From the NCBI RefSeq assembly GCF_004745485.1, contig NZ_RHFG01000004.1:62001-126000 (forward strand): 64,000 bases of DNA, written 5' to 3'. The position numbers were made by a program, and so were the translations under genes. Each line of letters opens with the position of its first letter. Within the stretch, counting starts at the first letter, position 1. The stretch comes from Brevibacterium sp. S22. Its GTDB lineage: Bacteria > Actinomycetota > Actinomycetes > Actinomycetales > Brevibacteriaceae. A model generated the notes under the pieces. It was not told where the DNA came from. It did not search any database and worked only from the letters and a program-made list of their open reading frames with translations. Below are positions 52,805 through 61,489 of this stretch, piece by piece.

Positions 52805-54004
52805 TCACCGCACGACCGCCTCGGCGCCGGTCCTGCCTTCCTCCAGCGGAGGGAACACGACGAGGGTGATGACGATGCTGACCATGAAGAACGTCGTGAG
52901 GAATGTCGGGACCGGGATGATCGGGTCGAGGAGGACGAGCAGCGCGCAGGCCGGCACGACGGTGTTGACGACGGCGTCGGCGTTCGCGCGGATGGCGAGC
53001 ACCCGCACCCCGAGGACGAACACGGCGATCGGCACCGAGACCGTGAACGTCGCCAGCGCCGGGTCGAGGGCGCTGGCACCGAGCTGGGAATCGGCTTCGA
53101 TCCCGACTCCGGCGGAGAACGCACCGGCGGCGGCGAAGATGAAGTAGTGGCCGTAGCCGTACCTGAGTGATCCGCCGAGGCTGCCGATCGCCCGGTGATG
53201 CGGCGGCCAGAAGTAGATCCACCACATCGCAGCGGTGACGATGAGGCTGAGGACGCCCAGCGAGATGAGCGGGACGATGTCGTCGACCTCGCCCAGCGCC
53301 TCGAACACCGTGTTCGCCGAGGCCAGGAGGCTCTCGCCGAGGACGATGATCGTGAAGCAGCCATAGCGTTCGGTGATGTGATGAGGATGCCACGGGGTCG
53401 TGCCGCGGGCTTCGGCGATGACGGGCACCGCGATCTCGGCGAGGATGAGCACACCGAGGCCGACGCCCCGAAAGACGGGATCGTCGATGGCCAGCCATGC
53501 CACCCACAGAATCTGGACGATGCCGATCCCGCAGGCATAGACGATCGTCGTCCATCGCGCGGCCCCGGCACCGCGGGCCGCGCGCAGCCATTGCGAGATC
53601 ATGATGATGCGCATGAGGACGTAGCCGGCGATGAGCAGCCGGAAGTCCGCGTCGGCGAACACCGGCCCGATGCCGGCGGCAAGGATGAGCACCCCGCCCA
53701 TCTGCACGATCGTGAGCACTCGGTAGAGCCAGTCATCGGTGTCGAAGGAGGTGGCGAACCAGGTGAAGTTCATCCACGCCCACCAGATCCCGAAGAACAC
53801 GAGCAGGTAGTCCACCACACCTTCGCCGAGGCGGCCCGCCGTGATCGTGTCATGGAGGTGTGAGGACGCGATCGAGACGGCGATGACGAAGACGAGGTCG
53901 AAGAAGAGTTCGAGCGTGCTCGCCGCCCGGCCCTCCTCGCCGGGATCGCGTGGGCGCATCGGAGTGAGGCGGAGACGTGGTGCGGCGAAGGGGTGTGCGG
54001 TCAT
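52805..54004 (-). CDS. Low-temperature-requirement protein A (LtrA) family membrane protein
   Basis: ATG 54004 follows GAGGAT. The 399-aa product has the LtrA start ASTLELFFDLVFVIAVSIASSHLHDTI, about 12 hydrophobic helices, and the conserved RGTTPWHPHHITERYGCFTIIVLGESLLASA block. The family is widespread in actinobacteria with uncertain biochemistry (first linked to growth at low temperature). It stands alone between the ArsR-type operon and a divergent MFS gene. Confidence 0.88.
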   Translation of the reverse strand: MTAHPFAAPRLRLTPMRPRDPGEEGRAASTLELFFDLVFVIAVSIASSHLHDTITAGRLGEGVVDYLLVFFGIWWAWMNFTWFATSFDTDDWLYRVLTIVQMGGVLILAAGIGPVFADADFRLLIAGYVLMRIIMISQWLRAARGAGAARWTTIVYACGIGIVQILWVAWLAIDDPVFRGVGLGVLILAEIAVPVIAEARGTTPWHPHHITERYGCFTIIVLGESLLASANTVFEALGEVDDIVPLISLGVLSLIVTAAMWWIYFWPPHHRAIGSLGGSLRYGYGHYFIFAAAGAFSAGVGIEADSQLGASALDPALATFTVSVPIAVFVLGVRVLAIRANADAVVNTVVPACALLVLLDPIIPVPTFLTTFFMVSIVITLVVFPPLEEGRTGAEAVVR

Positions 54005-54114
54005 CGGGATCCTCAACGATCGATTTGAGTGCTCGCACAGTCTATTGCCGCCGAGCCTGCTCCGATATTCCGCGCCCCGCCACGGACTCCGCGGCCCCGT
54101 CGCCCCACCTCGAA

Positions 54115-54120
54115 TAGGCT
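54115..54120 (+). promoter_or_regulatory. -10 box of leaderless MFS promoter
   Basis: TAGGCT is followed by 6 nt and the GTG at 54127. Confidence 0.45.
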
Positions 54121-54126
54121 TGTCAC

Positions 54127-55458
54127 GTGCTCAAACCCATTCTGTGGCCGGTGCTCGTCCCGTTCGCCCTCTTCGCCGTCGGGTTGGGCGCGATCATGCC
54201 GATTCTCGTGCTCGGGGCGCTCTCGCTGGGTTCGACGCAGGCGTTCGCCGCAGCCATCGTCGGCATCATGGGGGCTGTGTCCCTGATGGCCACGGTTCCG
54301 GCCGGGATCCTCATCGACCGCCTCGGCGATTTCCGGGCGATGACCGTGGCCACGGTCGCCGCGGTCATCGTCCTCGGCTCCGTCGTCGCCGCCTTCATCT
54401 GGGATTCGCCGTATTCGCTGCTCGTCTATACGGTCGCGCTCATGATCTTCGGCCCGGTCTCCGATGTGTGGAGCCTGGCCCGGCAGGCCGTCGTCGCCGA
54501 GATCATGCCCCCGGCCGACCTCGCCAAGGCGATGACGGCGCTCGGCGGCACGCAGCGGGTCGGCAACCTCGTCGGGCCGATGATCGGCGCCAGCCTCATG
54601 CTCGTCTTCCCCATCTGGTCGGTGTTCGTCTTCTCCGCGCTCACTGCCGTCGCCGCGATCGTCATCATGGCCCTGCCGATCGCGCAGATCCCCGGTTTCG
54701 ATGACCATCCCCACCCCACCGAGGCGGCCCCGACCTCCCCAGCGGACGATTCCGGTCCCTCCTCCGCCGATGAGGCTTCCCCCACCGAGGCGGCAGACCC
54801 CGCGCACGGGGACGTCGCCCATCCTCGGCGCGGCCGGAAGAAGGATCGCCGGCCCCCGCTCGAGGTGCGCTGGAAGTCGGTCGTCCTCGCCGGCGTGACG
54901 ATCATCGCGCTTGCGGCGGCCCGCGCCGCCCAACCGGTCGTCGTCCAGCTCTGGGGCGTCGAGATCGGACTGCACAAGTCATCGATCTCGCTCATCATCG
55001 CCTTCGGCGCCGGGCTCGAACTCATCGTCATGTTCCTCGGCGCGTACATCAAGGACCACCTCGGCCGGGTCGCGACCCTCGTCGCGTGCATGTCCGTCTT
55101 CGGCACCGGCTTCGTCATCATGGTCGCGAAGCCCGACCTCACCGGGATGGTCATCGCCGCCGCGGTCATGGCCTTCGGCAACGGCCTCGGGGCGGGTGTG
55201 AATATGACGATCGGGGCGGACCTCTCCCCCGCGATCGGTCGGCCCCGCTTCCTCGGCATCTGGGCGATCTTCAACAACGGCGGCAAGCTCGGGGGACCGA
55301 CGCTGCTCTCCCTCATCATCACCCTGACCACCCTGCGATTCGGGGTGCTCTTCCCCGGACTGCTGGCCCTCCTCGGGGCAGTGTGGATCCTCATCTGGGC
55401 CCGCCAGGTGGGTCTGCCCGGAAGGCGGAGACGCCTCGACCCACCGCGCACGGACTAG
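54127..55458 (+). CDS. MFS transporter
   Basis: The 443-aa product starts at GTG 54127. It has 12 predicted helices, motif-A-like GILIDRLGDFRAMT after helix 2, and a Pro/Ser/Asp/His-rich central loop (HPHPTEAAPTSPADDSGPSSADEASPTEAAD, about 198-245) between helices 6 and 7. The motif GGTQRVGNLVGPMIGASLM matches the drug/metabolite-efflux type. The substrate is unknown. The loop is encoded by DNA with two near-copies of the 12-bp motif (54718, 54784). Confidence 0.84.
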   Translation: MLKPILWPVLVPFALFAVGLGAIMPILVLGALSLGSTQAFAAAIVGIMGAVSLMATVPAGILIDRLGDFRAMTVATVAAVIVLGSVVAAFIWDSPYSLLVYTVALMIFGPVSDVWSLARQAVVAEIMPPADLAKAMTALGGTQRVGNLVGPMIGASLMLVFPIWSVFVFSALTAVAAIVIMALPIAQIPGFDDHPHPTEAAPTSPADDSGPSSADEASPTEAADPAHGDVAHPRRGRKKDRRPPLEVRWKSVVLAGVTIIALAAARAAQPVVVQLWGVEIGLHKSSISLIIAFGAGLELIVMFLGAYIKDHLGRVATLVACMSVFGTGFVIMVAKPDLTGMVIAAAVMAFGNGLGAGVNMTIGADLSPAIGRPRFLGIWAIFNNGGKLGGPTLLSLIITLTTLRFGVLFPGLLALLGAVWILIWARQVGLPGRRRRLDPPRTD

Positions 55459-55593
55459 CTCGAGTCTCGGCACCGTGTCCGGCGAACGGACCCGGTGTGT
55501 CCGGTGAACGGACTAGGCTGGTGGTGACCGATTCGACGACGTTCGGCTGAGCGCCCGAAGCTTGCAGGCCGAACAGGATCAGGAGAGTCATCG

Positions 55594-57606
55594 ATGGAAG
55601 CACTGGATGTCGGTGGATATGTGCTGGTGAGCCTGGCCGCACTCGTCTTCCTCTTCCTCCAGTCATGGTTCGCCGCCACCGTGGTCCGTCGCGTCGTCGG
55701 CGTTCCCACCGGCTGGCCGCGCACGCTCGCCGTCGGCCTCGTCATGAGCGCCGTCGTGGCCGTGACCGTCCAGTACCTCTACCGGGCCGGCACCGGGCAG
55801 AACGTCAACGGTCTGGATGTCTCCCCCGGAGTGGCGGTGCTGTTCATGGTGCTCGCCCTCGGGTGGATCTTCGCCCTGGGCGTCGGGTCCCTCGTCATGC
55901 TCGAAGCGGCCTTTCCGACCGGATCCCTGCCGAGCCCGCAGTCGCTGTTCTTCGGGTGGAGGTCCCGGCGTCGCCGCGCCCGCCGCTACGCCCAGGTCGT
56001 GTCGATCGCGGTCAGGCACGGCCTCGGCTCCCAGCTGCGCGGCTTTGGCGGGGATTCGCCGGGTCGCGAGGTCAAGACCGCGCGGGCGCTCAAGGAATCC
56101 CTCGCCGAGGCGGGGGTGACCTTCGTCAAGCTCGGGCAGATGCTCTCGACTCGCCGGGATATCCTTCCACCGGTCTTCGTCCGTGAACTCGAGACCCTTC
56201 AGACCCAAGTCACGCCCGAACCCTGGTCGGTCATCGAACCGGCCATCACCGAACGGCTCGGCCGACCGATCGGCGAGGTCTTCGCGCGGATCGGCTCCAC
56301 GCCGCTGGCGGCCGCCTCGGTGGCGCAGGTGCATGAGGCGACTCTGCTCGACGGCACGGAGGTCATCGTCAAGGTGCAGCGGCCGAAGGCGCTCAATCAG
56401 GTCACCCAGGACCTCGACATCATCCTGCGGCTGGCGGCCTGGCTGAACAAGACCACGACCTGGGGCAGGGATCTGGGGGTGAGGTCGTTGGCCGCGGGGT
56501 TCGCGAACACGCTCGAGGAGGAGCTCGACTACCGGATCGAACTCGACAATATGGCCAGCATCGAGTCGTCTCTCACACGGTCGGGGAAGTTCGACGTCAC
56601 CGTTCCACACGGCTATCCGGCGCTCAGCGGCGAACGGCTGCTGGTCATGGATCGCCTGCCCGGACAGCCGGTCTCACGGGCGGGAGCGCTGCTGACCGGG
56701 CTCAGCGATGCCGAGCGGTCGCGGTTGGCGACCACGCTGTTGGGAGCCACGCTCGAGCAGATCATCGGTGACGGGATCTTCCACGCCGATCTGCATGCCG
56801 GCAATATCTTCATCACTCCCGACGGGAAGCTGGGTCTGCTCGACTTCGGTGCGGTCGGCCGCCTCGATCCGGGAACGCAGACATCGCTGGGCCTCATGCT
56901 CTATTCGATCGATCAGAACGACAGCGCTGGTGCCACCGATGCCCTCATCGAACTCCTCGGACGTCCCGACGGGCTCAACGATCGGGACGTCGAACGCGCT
57001 GTCGGCGAACTCCTCCTGCGCTACGGCGGCGGCACCCGCGCCGCGCAGGGACAGAAGCTCTTCGACGATCTGTTCAACCTCGTGCTCTCTCATCGTTTCT
57101 CCGTGCCGGCGCCGATCAGCGCCGCCTTCCGGGCGATGGCCTCCGTGGAGGGTGCGCTGCTGACGATCGATCCGAACTTCGACGTCGTCGCCGTGTCCCG
57201 GCAGGAGGGCAACCGGCTCGTGAGGGCGAAGCTCAAGGGCACGAAGATCACCGATGAGCTGCAGCGTCGGGCGCTGCAGCTGATGCCGATGATCGACCGC
57301 ATGCCCCGTCGGATCAACAAGATCACCGAGGACCTCGAGCAGGGCCGGTTCTCGATGAACATGCGGGTGCTCGAGAATCCTTCCGATCGCAGCTTCCTCA
57401 CCAGCCTGTTCCAGCAGCTCATCGTCGCCGTCCTCGCCGGGGCCGCGGTGGTGGGAGCGATCATGCTCATCACCAGCGATGAGGGTCCGCTGCTGACGAA
57501 GGACATCCATCTGTACTCGTTCTTCGGCTTCGTGCTGCTCTTCGGCGGATTCGTCTTAAGCATGCGCTCCCTCATGCTCGTATTCAGGCGCGACGGCGGC
57601 GGCTAG
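55594..57606 (+). CDS. ABC1/UbiB-family atypical kinase with membrane anchors
   Basis: The 670-aa product has two or three N-terminal TM helices (about 8-118), the KxGQ motif in TFVKLGQMLSTRRDILP, the AAASVAQVH nucleotide loop, VIVKVQRP, and kinase-like HADLHAGNIF and LLDFGAVGRLD. C-terminal helices (LIVAVLAGAAVVGAIMLI and FFGFVLLFGGFVLSMRSL) anchor the end. UbiB-like proteins are ATP-binding members that support quinone synthesis, or lipid homeostasis in actinobacteria. Here there is no quinone gene nearby, so the role is open. An AGGAG-type RBS precedes the ATG. Confidence 0.88.
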   Translation: MEALDVGGYVLVSLAALVFLFLQSWFAATVVRRVVGVPTGWPRTLAVGLVMSAVVAVTVQYLYRAGTGQNVNGLDVSPGVAVLFMVLALGWIFALGVGSLVMLEAAFPTGSLPSPQSLFFGWRSRRRRARRYAQVVSIAVRHGLGSQLRGFGGDSPGREVKTARALKESLAEAGVTFVKLGQMLSTRRDILPPVFVRELETLQTQVTPEPWSVIEPAITERLGRPIGEVFARIGSTPLAAASVAQVHEATLLDGTEVIVKVQRPKALNQVTQDLDIILRLAAWLNKTTTWGRDLGVRSLAAGFANTLEEELDYRIELDNMASIESSLTRSGKFDVTVPHGYPALSGERLLVMDRLPGQPVSRAGALLTGLSDAERSRLATTLLGATLEQIIGDGIFHADLHAGNIFITPDGKLGLLDFGAVGRLDPGTQTSLGLMLYSIDQNDSAGATDALIELLGRPDGLNDRDVERAVGELLLRYGGGTRAAQGQKLFDDLFNLVLSHRFSVPAPISAAFRAMASVEGALLTIDPNFDVVAVSRQEGNRLVRAKLKGTKITDELQRRALQLMPMIDRMPRRINKITEDLEQGRFSMNMRVLENPSDRSFLTSLFQQLIVAVLAGAAVVGAIMLITSDEGPLLTKDIHLYSFFGFVLLFGGFVLSMRSLMLVFRRDGGG

Positions 57607-57638
57607 ACGGTCGTTCGCCGCGACGCTGATTCCGGCCT

Positions 57639-57826
57639 CGTTCAAGCGCTGGCGCTGTTTTCGCACCGTCGTCACCGCGAAGTCGTTCAAGCGTTGGCGC
57701 GGTTTTCGCACCGTCTACTTTTCGATAAGCGCGCTCAGCCTTGAACGAGAGAAGTCTGCGCTTGAACGAGGAGACTGCGCTTGAGCGAGGAGATGGTCCT
57801 TGAATGAGAGAAGTCTGCCCTCGAAC
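57639..57826. repeat. Compound repeat region after the ubiB-type gene
   Basis: A 32-bp segment (57639-57670) is repeated at 57684-57715 with two changes, 45 bp apart. Then degenerate 19-22-bp units CTTGAACGAGAGAAGTCTGC start at about 57740, 57761, 57780, 57799. The first family's CGTTCAAGCG is the reverse complement of the second family's CGCTTGAACG, so the two can pair. Confidence 0.88.
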
Positions 57827-57845
57827 GGGCGCAGCCGACGTGCGA

Positions 57846-57890
57846 AGAAGCCCCGCGTCCGCTGTTTCCAGCGATCTGCGGGGCTTCTTA
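57846..57890 (-). terminator. Terminator of tRNA-Thr
   Basis: AAGAAGCCCCGC and GCGGGGCTTCTT pair across about 20 nt with an internal CGCTG/CAGCG stem, just downstream of the tRNA on the minus strand. The minus strand continues CTTCTTCG. Confidence 0.8.
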
Positions 57891-57896
57891 GAGTGG

Positions 57897-57969
57897 AGCC
57901 CCCTGTCAGACTCGAACTGACGACCTTCGCTTTACAAGAGCGGTGCTCTACCAACTGAGCTAAGGAGGC
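57897..57969 (-). tRNA. tRNA-Thr (anticodon TGT)
   Basis: On the minus strand GCCTCCT (57969-57963) pairs with AGGGGGC (57904-57898). The anticodon loop CTTGTAA carries TGT, and the T arm is GTCAG-TTCGAGT-CTGAC. The discriminator is T at 57897 and CCA is encoded at 57896-57894. It decodes ACA. Confidence 0.96.
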
Positions 57970-58075
57970 GTGGTGCGCACCGAGCGTGCGCGCCTACACG
58001 ATAGTAGTCCATGGCCGGGTCCGGCCACAAAACCGCGGGAGGCGTGCCCCGCAGGACACCCTCACCGAGGCGGCC

Positions 58076-58181
58076 CCCACCCCAGACCACACCCACCCCG
58101 GCAGGACAGCGAAGGTCGGACCCCACCTCGGCGGGGTCCGGCCCCCTCTCCCGGGACGGCCCACCCCAGACCACACCCACC
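58076..58181. repeat. Direct repeat of 22 bp, 84 bp apart
   Basis: CCCACCCCAGACCACACCCA (58076) recurs at 58160 and the downstream sequence remains similar (CCGGCAGGACAG against TGGGCGGGACGG), indicating an 84-bp duplication. Between the copies lies the hairpin at 58117-58140. Confidence 0.85.
58117..58140. terminator. Hairpin downstream of the DsbA-like gene
   Basis: CGGACCCC and GGGGTCCG enclose an 8-nt loop, 103 bp beyond the minus-strand stop codon. No T tract. Confidence 0.5.
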
Positions 58182-58242
58182 TGGGCGGGACGGCCCCGGA
58201 CGAACCCGGGACCGCCCCGGCAGCGGCGGGAGCCTCAGGCGA

Positions 58243-59103
58243 TCAGCCCTTGAACTCTCCGGTGGCCTTGAGGATCTCGGCGGCCAGAGCCTGCGAATCG
58301 CTGGTCTTGTCAGTGTGCTCGCCGTTGATGAGCACCCACGGGGTGGCTTCGACGCCGTCGTCGAGAGCGGTCTGGCTCGACTGTTCGACGAACTTGTCGA
58401 AGGTCCGGTCGGCGACACAGGACTTCACGGTCTGTTCGGGATCGGCTTTGAGCTTCTTCGAGGTGTCGACACCAGCGTCCTCGGCGACCTTGAGCAGCTC
58501 CTCATCGGTGGCGCCGTTGCTGCCCTCCTCCGGCTGCTGAGCGAAGAGTGCGTCGAACAGGTCGACGGCGGCCTCGGGCTGGCTGTCGATGACGCAGGCG
58601 GCGAGGTTGGCCGCACGGGTCGAGTACTCGTTGCCGCTGGACATACGGTCGAGGAATGACACCGGCTTGTAGTTGACGACGATCGAGCCCTCGTCTGCGA
58701 GCTTGCTCAGCATGCTCGCGTTGCCTTCCTCGAAGGCCTTGCAGCCCGGGCACTGGAAGTCGAGGTAGACGGTGACCGTGGCGGCCCCGTCGTTCGCACC
58801 CGCTTCTGTCGGAGCCGGCAGATCCGATTCTTCACCTTCGGGCATCTTCAACGGCTGCACGAGCGTATCGTCCTTGCCCACGGTGATTCCGTCGGAGACA
58901 TAGTTCGAGGGGTTGACAGCAGGTTTGCTCTGCTGAAAGACCAGCACACCGACCACTGCCAGCACAGCGACGACGACGACAGCGATGCCGACGTACAGGA
59001 TCGTCTTCGCCGTCTTCTCCTTCTTCGCCTGGTTCGCCGCGATCTGGCGGGCGTTCTCGCGTGCCCGGTTCCGCTTGTCGTCTCCGGAGTTGTTCTTCGC
59101 CAT
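58243..59103 (-). CDS. Membrane-anchored DsbA-like thioredoxin-fold protein
   Basis: The 286-aa product has a basic N-terminus and one helix (ILYVGIAVVVVAVLAVVGVLVFQ, about 35-57). The extracytoplasmic thioredoxin-4/DsbA domain has active site CPGC in DFQCPGCKAFEEG. It continues through GNEYSTRAANLAACVIDSQPEAAVDLFDALFAQQP and the cis-Pro region GVEATPWVLINGE. It forms disulfides in secreted proteins, with the CPGC centre. It stands downstream of the Ser/Thr kinase gene on the same strand, 203 bp apart. Confidence 0.9.
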   Translation of the reverse strand: MAKNNSGDDKRNRARENARQIAANQAKKEKTAKTILYVGIAVVVVAVLAVVGVLVFQQSKPAVNPSNYVSDGITVGKDDTLVQPLKMPEGEESDLPAPTEAGANDGAATVTVYLDFQCPGCKAFEEGNASMLSKLADEGSIVVNYKPVSFLDRMSSGNEYSTRAANLAACVIDSQPEAAVDLFDALFAQQPEEGSNGATDEELLKVAEDAGVDTSKKLKADPEQTVKSCVADRTFDKFVEQSSQTALDDGVEATPWVLINGEHTDKTSDSQALAAEILKATGEFKG

Positions 59104-59306
59104 TGTTCCTCACGTTGGATCGTCTGACATCGATGCGGCCCGAGGCCCGAACGGTGCGGGACAGCTTCCGCGACCCGACGGCACCACTGTACCGAAACAG
59201 GTGCTGGGCCGACTCCCAGAAATATTCAAGGTTCAACTACAACGTTCAACTACCTCGTGAAAGCAACGGTGAGTTCAGGGCGACCGTTGCGGCCGCACCG
59301 TGCTGT

Positions 59307-61427
59307 TCACACCGGTCCGGGCAGGTAGTCGAAGGGGTTCATCGTCAGCGGCCACCAGGACATGGCCGCCCCCGACTGGATGACCATGACGGCAAGGATG
59401 ACGAGCAGCGCGATCACAGCCAATGCGATGAGGCGGCCGAGCTGATTGCGAGTGACTCCCGAGACGAGCAGCCGAGAGCCGAAGCGCAGGCTCGAGGCTC
59501 CCGGTCCGACCCACAGTACCAGCGAACCGGCGGCACCCGCGGCCCACACCGACCATTGCTCGGAGGCGCCGCCGGGCACGATCCCGGCGATGTCGAGACG
59601 GGTGAGCACGAGCGCGGCGGCGGCCGCGATCGCCGGCAAGATGCTCGAGGCCGCCGAGGTCAGGATCGAGGCCAGCACGGCACCCGGCGCCGAGGCGAGC
59701 GCCCGGAAGAATCCGCCCGAGTCCGTTCCGCGGTCGAACCGGTACCGCTGGACCTTCCGATCCAGACGTGTGCCGGTGCGGGCGAGCACCGACCAGATCA
59801 GGGCGACGACACAGATCACCAGGGGGCCGAGAGGCATGAAGGCGACAGCCAAAGCGACGAGTCCGAAGACGACCCAGCCACCGGAACGCACTCGTCGGTA
59901 TCCCATCGGCTGCATCGGCTGTCCGCCGGGCTGGATGGGCTGACCGCCGGGGCCCATGATCTGCCGGCCGTGACCGGACTGGTCACCCCACTGTCCCTGA
60001 GCACCCTGACCATCAGGCCCGCCGGCCCCGCTCGGCCCGACGAGGTTCTGTCCGTGACCAGGCTGGACGAATCCGGATCGACCGAGGTCGGCACCGGCCA
60101 TCGGGGATCCCGGACCCGCCTGAATGCCGCCGTTGGGATTGTTGATCGGCGGCGCGGTCGCCTGCGGTGACTGTCCGTGCATCCGCCCCGAACCATGGCC
60201 CGATCCCTGCCCGGGTCCCGAACCGTAGCCCGGCCCCTGCCCGGGTCCCGAACCGTGACCGGACCCGGCATGATTGGTCGGTCGGCTGGAACCGGGGTAC
60301 TGCGGCTGTCCGCCGCCGGACGGACCGGCTCCCGGGTATCCCGTTCCCGAATATTCTCCACCCTGACTGCCAGGGCCACCGTGGCCAGCAGGACCGCGCT
60401 GACCACCAGGACCACCGTGACCAGCAGCCCCGACTCCACCGAATCCAGCAGCGGCTCCGGCGGCTCCGGCGGCACCGCCCAGAGCCGCACCGCCCAGAGC
60501 GGCCCCGCCCAGCGCGGCCCCGGCGCCGCCACGACCGCCAGCACCGTCATCGACGGCTGGCATGACCGCGGTTCCGCTCGGTGTCCGCAGCGGACCACCG
60601 GCCCCACCGCTGGGACCCGATCCGAGCTGCGGCATCCGCCCGGACTCGATGTCGACGAGCGCATCGAGGATCATCTGCCCCGATGGACGACGTTCGGGCT
60701 TCGGATCGAGGCAGGCGGCGATGAGTGGTGCGAAGTTCTTCGGCGCCCCGTCGAGATCGAATTTGCCCATCGCCACACGACCGAGCACGGCCTCCAGCGG
60801 TCCGGACCCGTAGGGGTTGCGTCCGGTGGCGGCAAACGCCATCGTCGCAGCCCACCCCCACCAGTCGGTCTTCTCGCTCGAGGTCTTGCCGTCGGCGATC
60901 TCCGGCGACAGATAGCCGGGCGTGCCCATGACCAGCCCCGTCGCGGTCACGCGCACTTCGTCGGCGACCTGAGCGATGCCGAAGTCGATGACCATGGGCT
61001 CACCGTCCATGATCATCACGTTCGCAGGCTTGAGGTCGCGGTGGATGACGCCGGCATCGTGGACGGCGTTGAGGGCGTCGAGGAGGGCATGGCCGAAGTG
61101 GACGAGCTCATCCTCGGCGAAGGGACCGTTGTCGCGGACGTCATCGGACAGGGTCTGACCGTCGACGAATTCGGTGATGATGAACGGCTGCGCGGATTCG
61201 AGTTCGGCGTCGAGGACCTCGGCGATCCGCGGATGGCGGATCCGGCGCAGGGTGCGGGTTTCGCGGGCCAGACGCTTCCGCGCGGTCTCGTCATTGGCGA
61301 TGTGCGGATGGAGGACTTTGACCGCGACCGGGTTGTTTCCGCCGTCGACACCGAGGTAGACGACACCCATGCCGCCCGAGCCGAGCTCCTCGATGAGGCG
61401 GTAGCCTCCCAGTTCCTGATCCATCAC
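59307..61427 (-). CDS. Ser/Thr protein kinase with C-terminal membrane domain
   Basis: The 706-aa product starts at GTG 61427, 7 nt from its -10. The kinase domain (about 8-265) has GSGGMGVVYLG, AVKVLHP, HRDLKPANV, VIDFGIAQVA and GTPGYLSPE. A Gly/Gln/Pro-rich linker (GPGSPG..., about 280-500) leads to four membrane segments (WVVFGLVALAVAFMPLGPLVICVVALIWS; AVLASILTSAASSILPAIAAAAALVL; WSVWAAGAAGSLVLWVG; LIALAVIALLVILAVMVI). There is no PASTA domain. It is divergent from otsA. A kinase-trehalose regulatory link is possible but only positional. Confidence 0.9.
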   Translation of the reverse strand: MMDQELGGYRLIEELGSGGMGVVYLGVDGGNNPVAVKVLHPHIANDETARKRLARETRTLRRIRHPRIAEVLDAELESAQPFIITEFVDGQTLSDDVRDNGPFAEDELVHFGHALLDALNAVHDAGVIHRDLKPANVMIMDGEPMVIDFGIAQVADEVRVTATGLVMGTPGYLSPEIADGKTSSEKTDWWGWAATMAFAATGRNPYGSGPLEAVLGRVAMGKFDLDGAPKNFAPLIAACLDPKPERRPSGQMILDALVDIESGRMPQLGSGPSGGAGGPLRTPSGTAVMPAVDDGAGGRGGAGAALGGAALGGAALGGAAGAAGAAAGFGGVGAAGHGGPGGQRGPAGHGGPGSQGGEYSGTGYPGAGPSGGGQPQYPGSSRPTNHAGSGHGSGPGQGPGYGSGPGQGSGHGSGRMHGQSPQATAPPINNPNGGIQAGPGSPMAGADLGRSGFVQPGHGQNLVGPSGAGGPDGQGAQGQWGDQSGHGRQIMGPGGQPIQPGGQPMQPMGYRRVRSGGWVVFGLVALAVAFMPLGPLVICVVALIWSVLARTGTRLDRKVQRYRFDRGTDSGGFFRALASAPGAVLASILTSAASSILPAIAAAAALVLTRLDIAGIVPGGASEQWSVWAAGAAGSLVLWVGPGASSLRFGSRLLVSGVTRNQLGRLIALAVIALLVILAVMVIQSGAAMSWWPLTMNPFDYLPGPV

Positions 61428-61434
61428 CTGGCCA

Positions 61435-61440
61435 AGCCTA
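61435..61440 (-). promoter_or_regulatory. -10 box of leaderless kinase promoter
   Basis: TAGGCT on the minus strand, 7 nt from GTG 61427. Confidence 0.5.
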
Positions 61441-61450
61441 GTCGAGCGAG

Positions 61451-61456
61451 TACAGT
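61451..61456 (+). promoter_or_regulatory. -10 box of the otsA promoter
   Basis: TACAGT, 33 nt before the otsA ATG, which here also has an RBS. The kinase -10 lies only 10 bp away on the other strand, so the two divergent promoters face each other. Confidence 0.4.
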
Positions 61457-61489
61457 TCATTCCAAGGACCGACTCAGGAGGAGGCGCAG

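Noticed and set aside
55594-57606. Eukaryotic-type Ser/Thr kinase
   Set aside because: The KxGQ and AAASVAQVH motifs mark an ABC1/UbiB-type atypical kinase rather than an Hanks-type enzyme.
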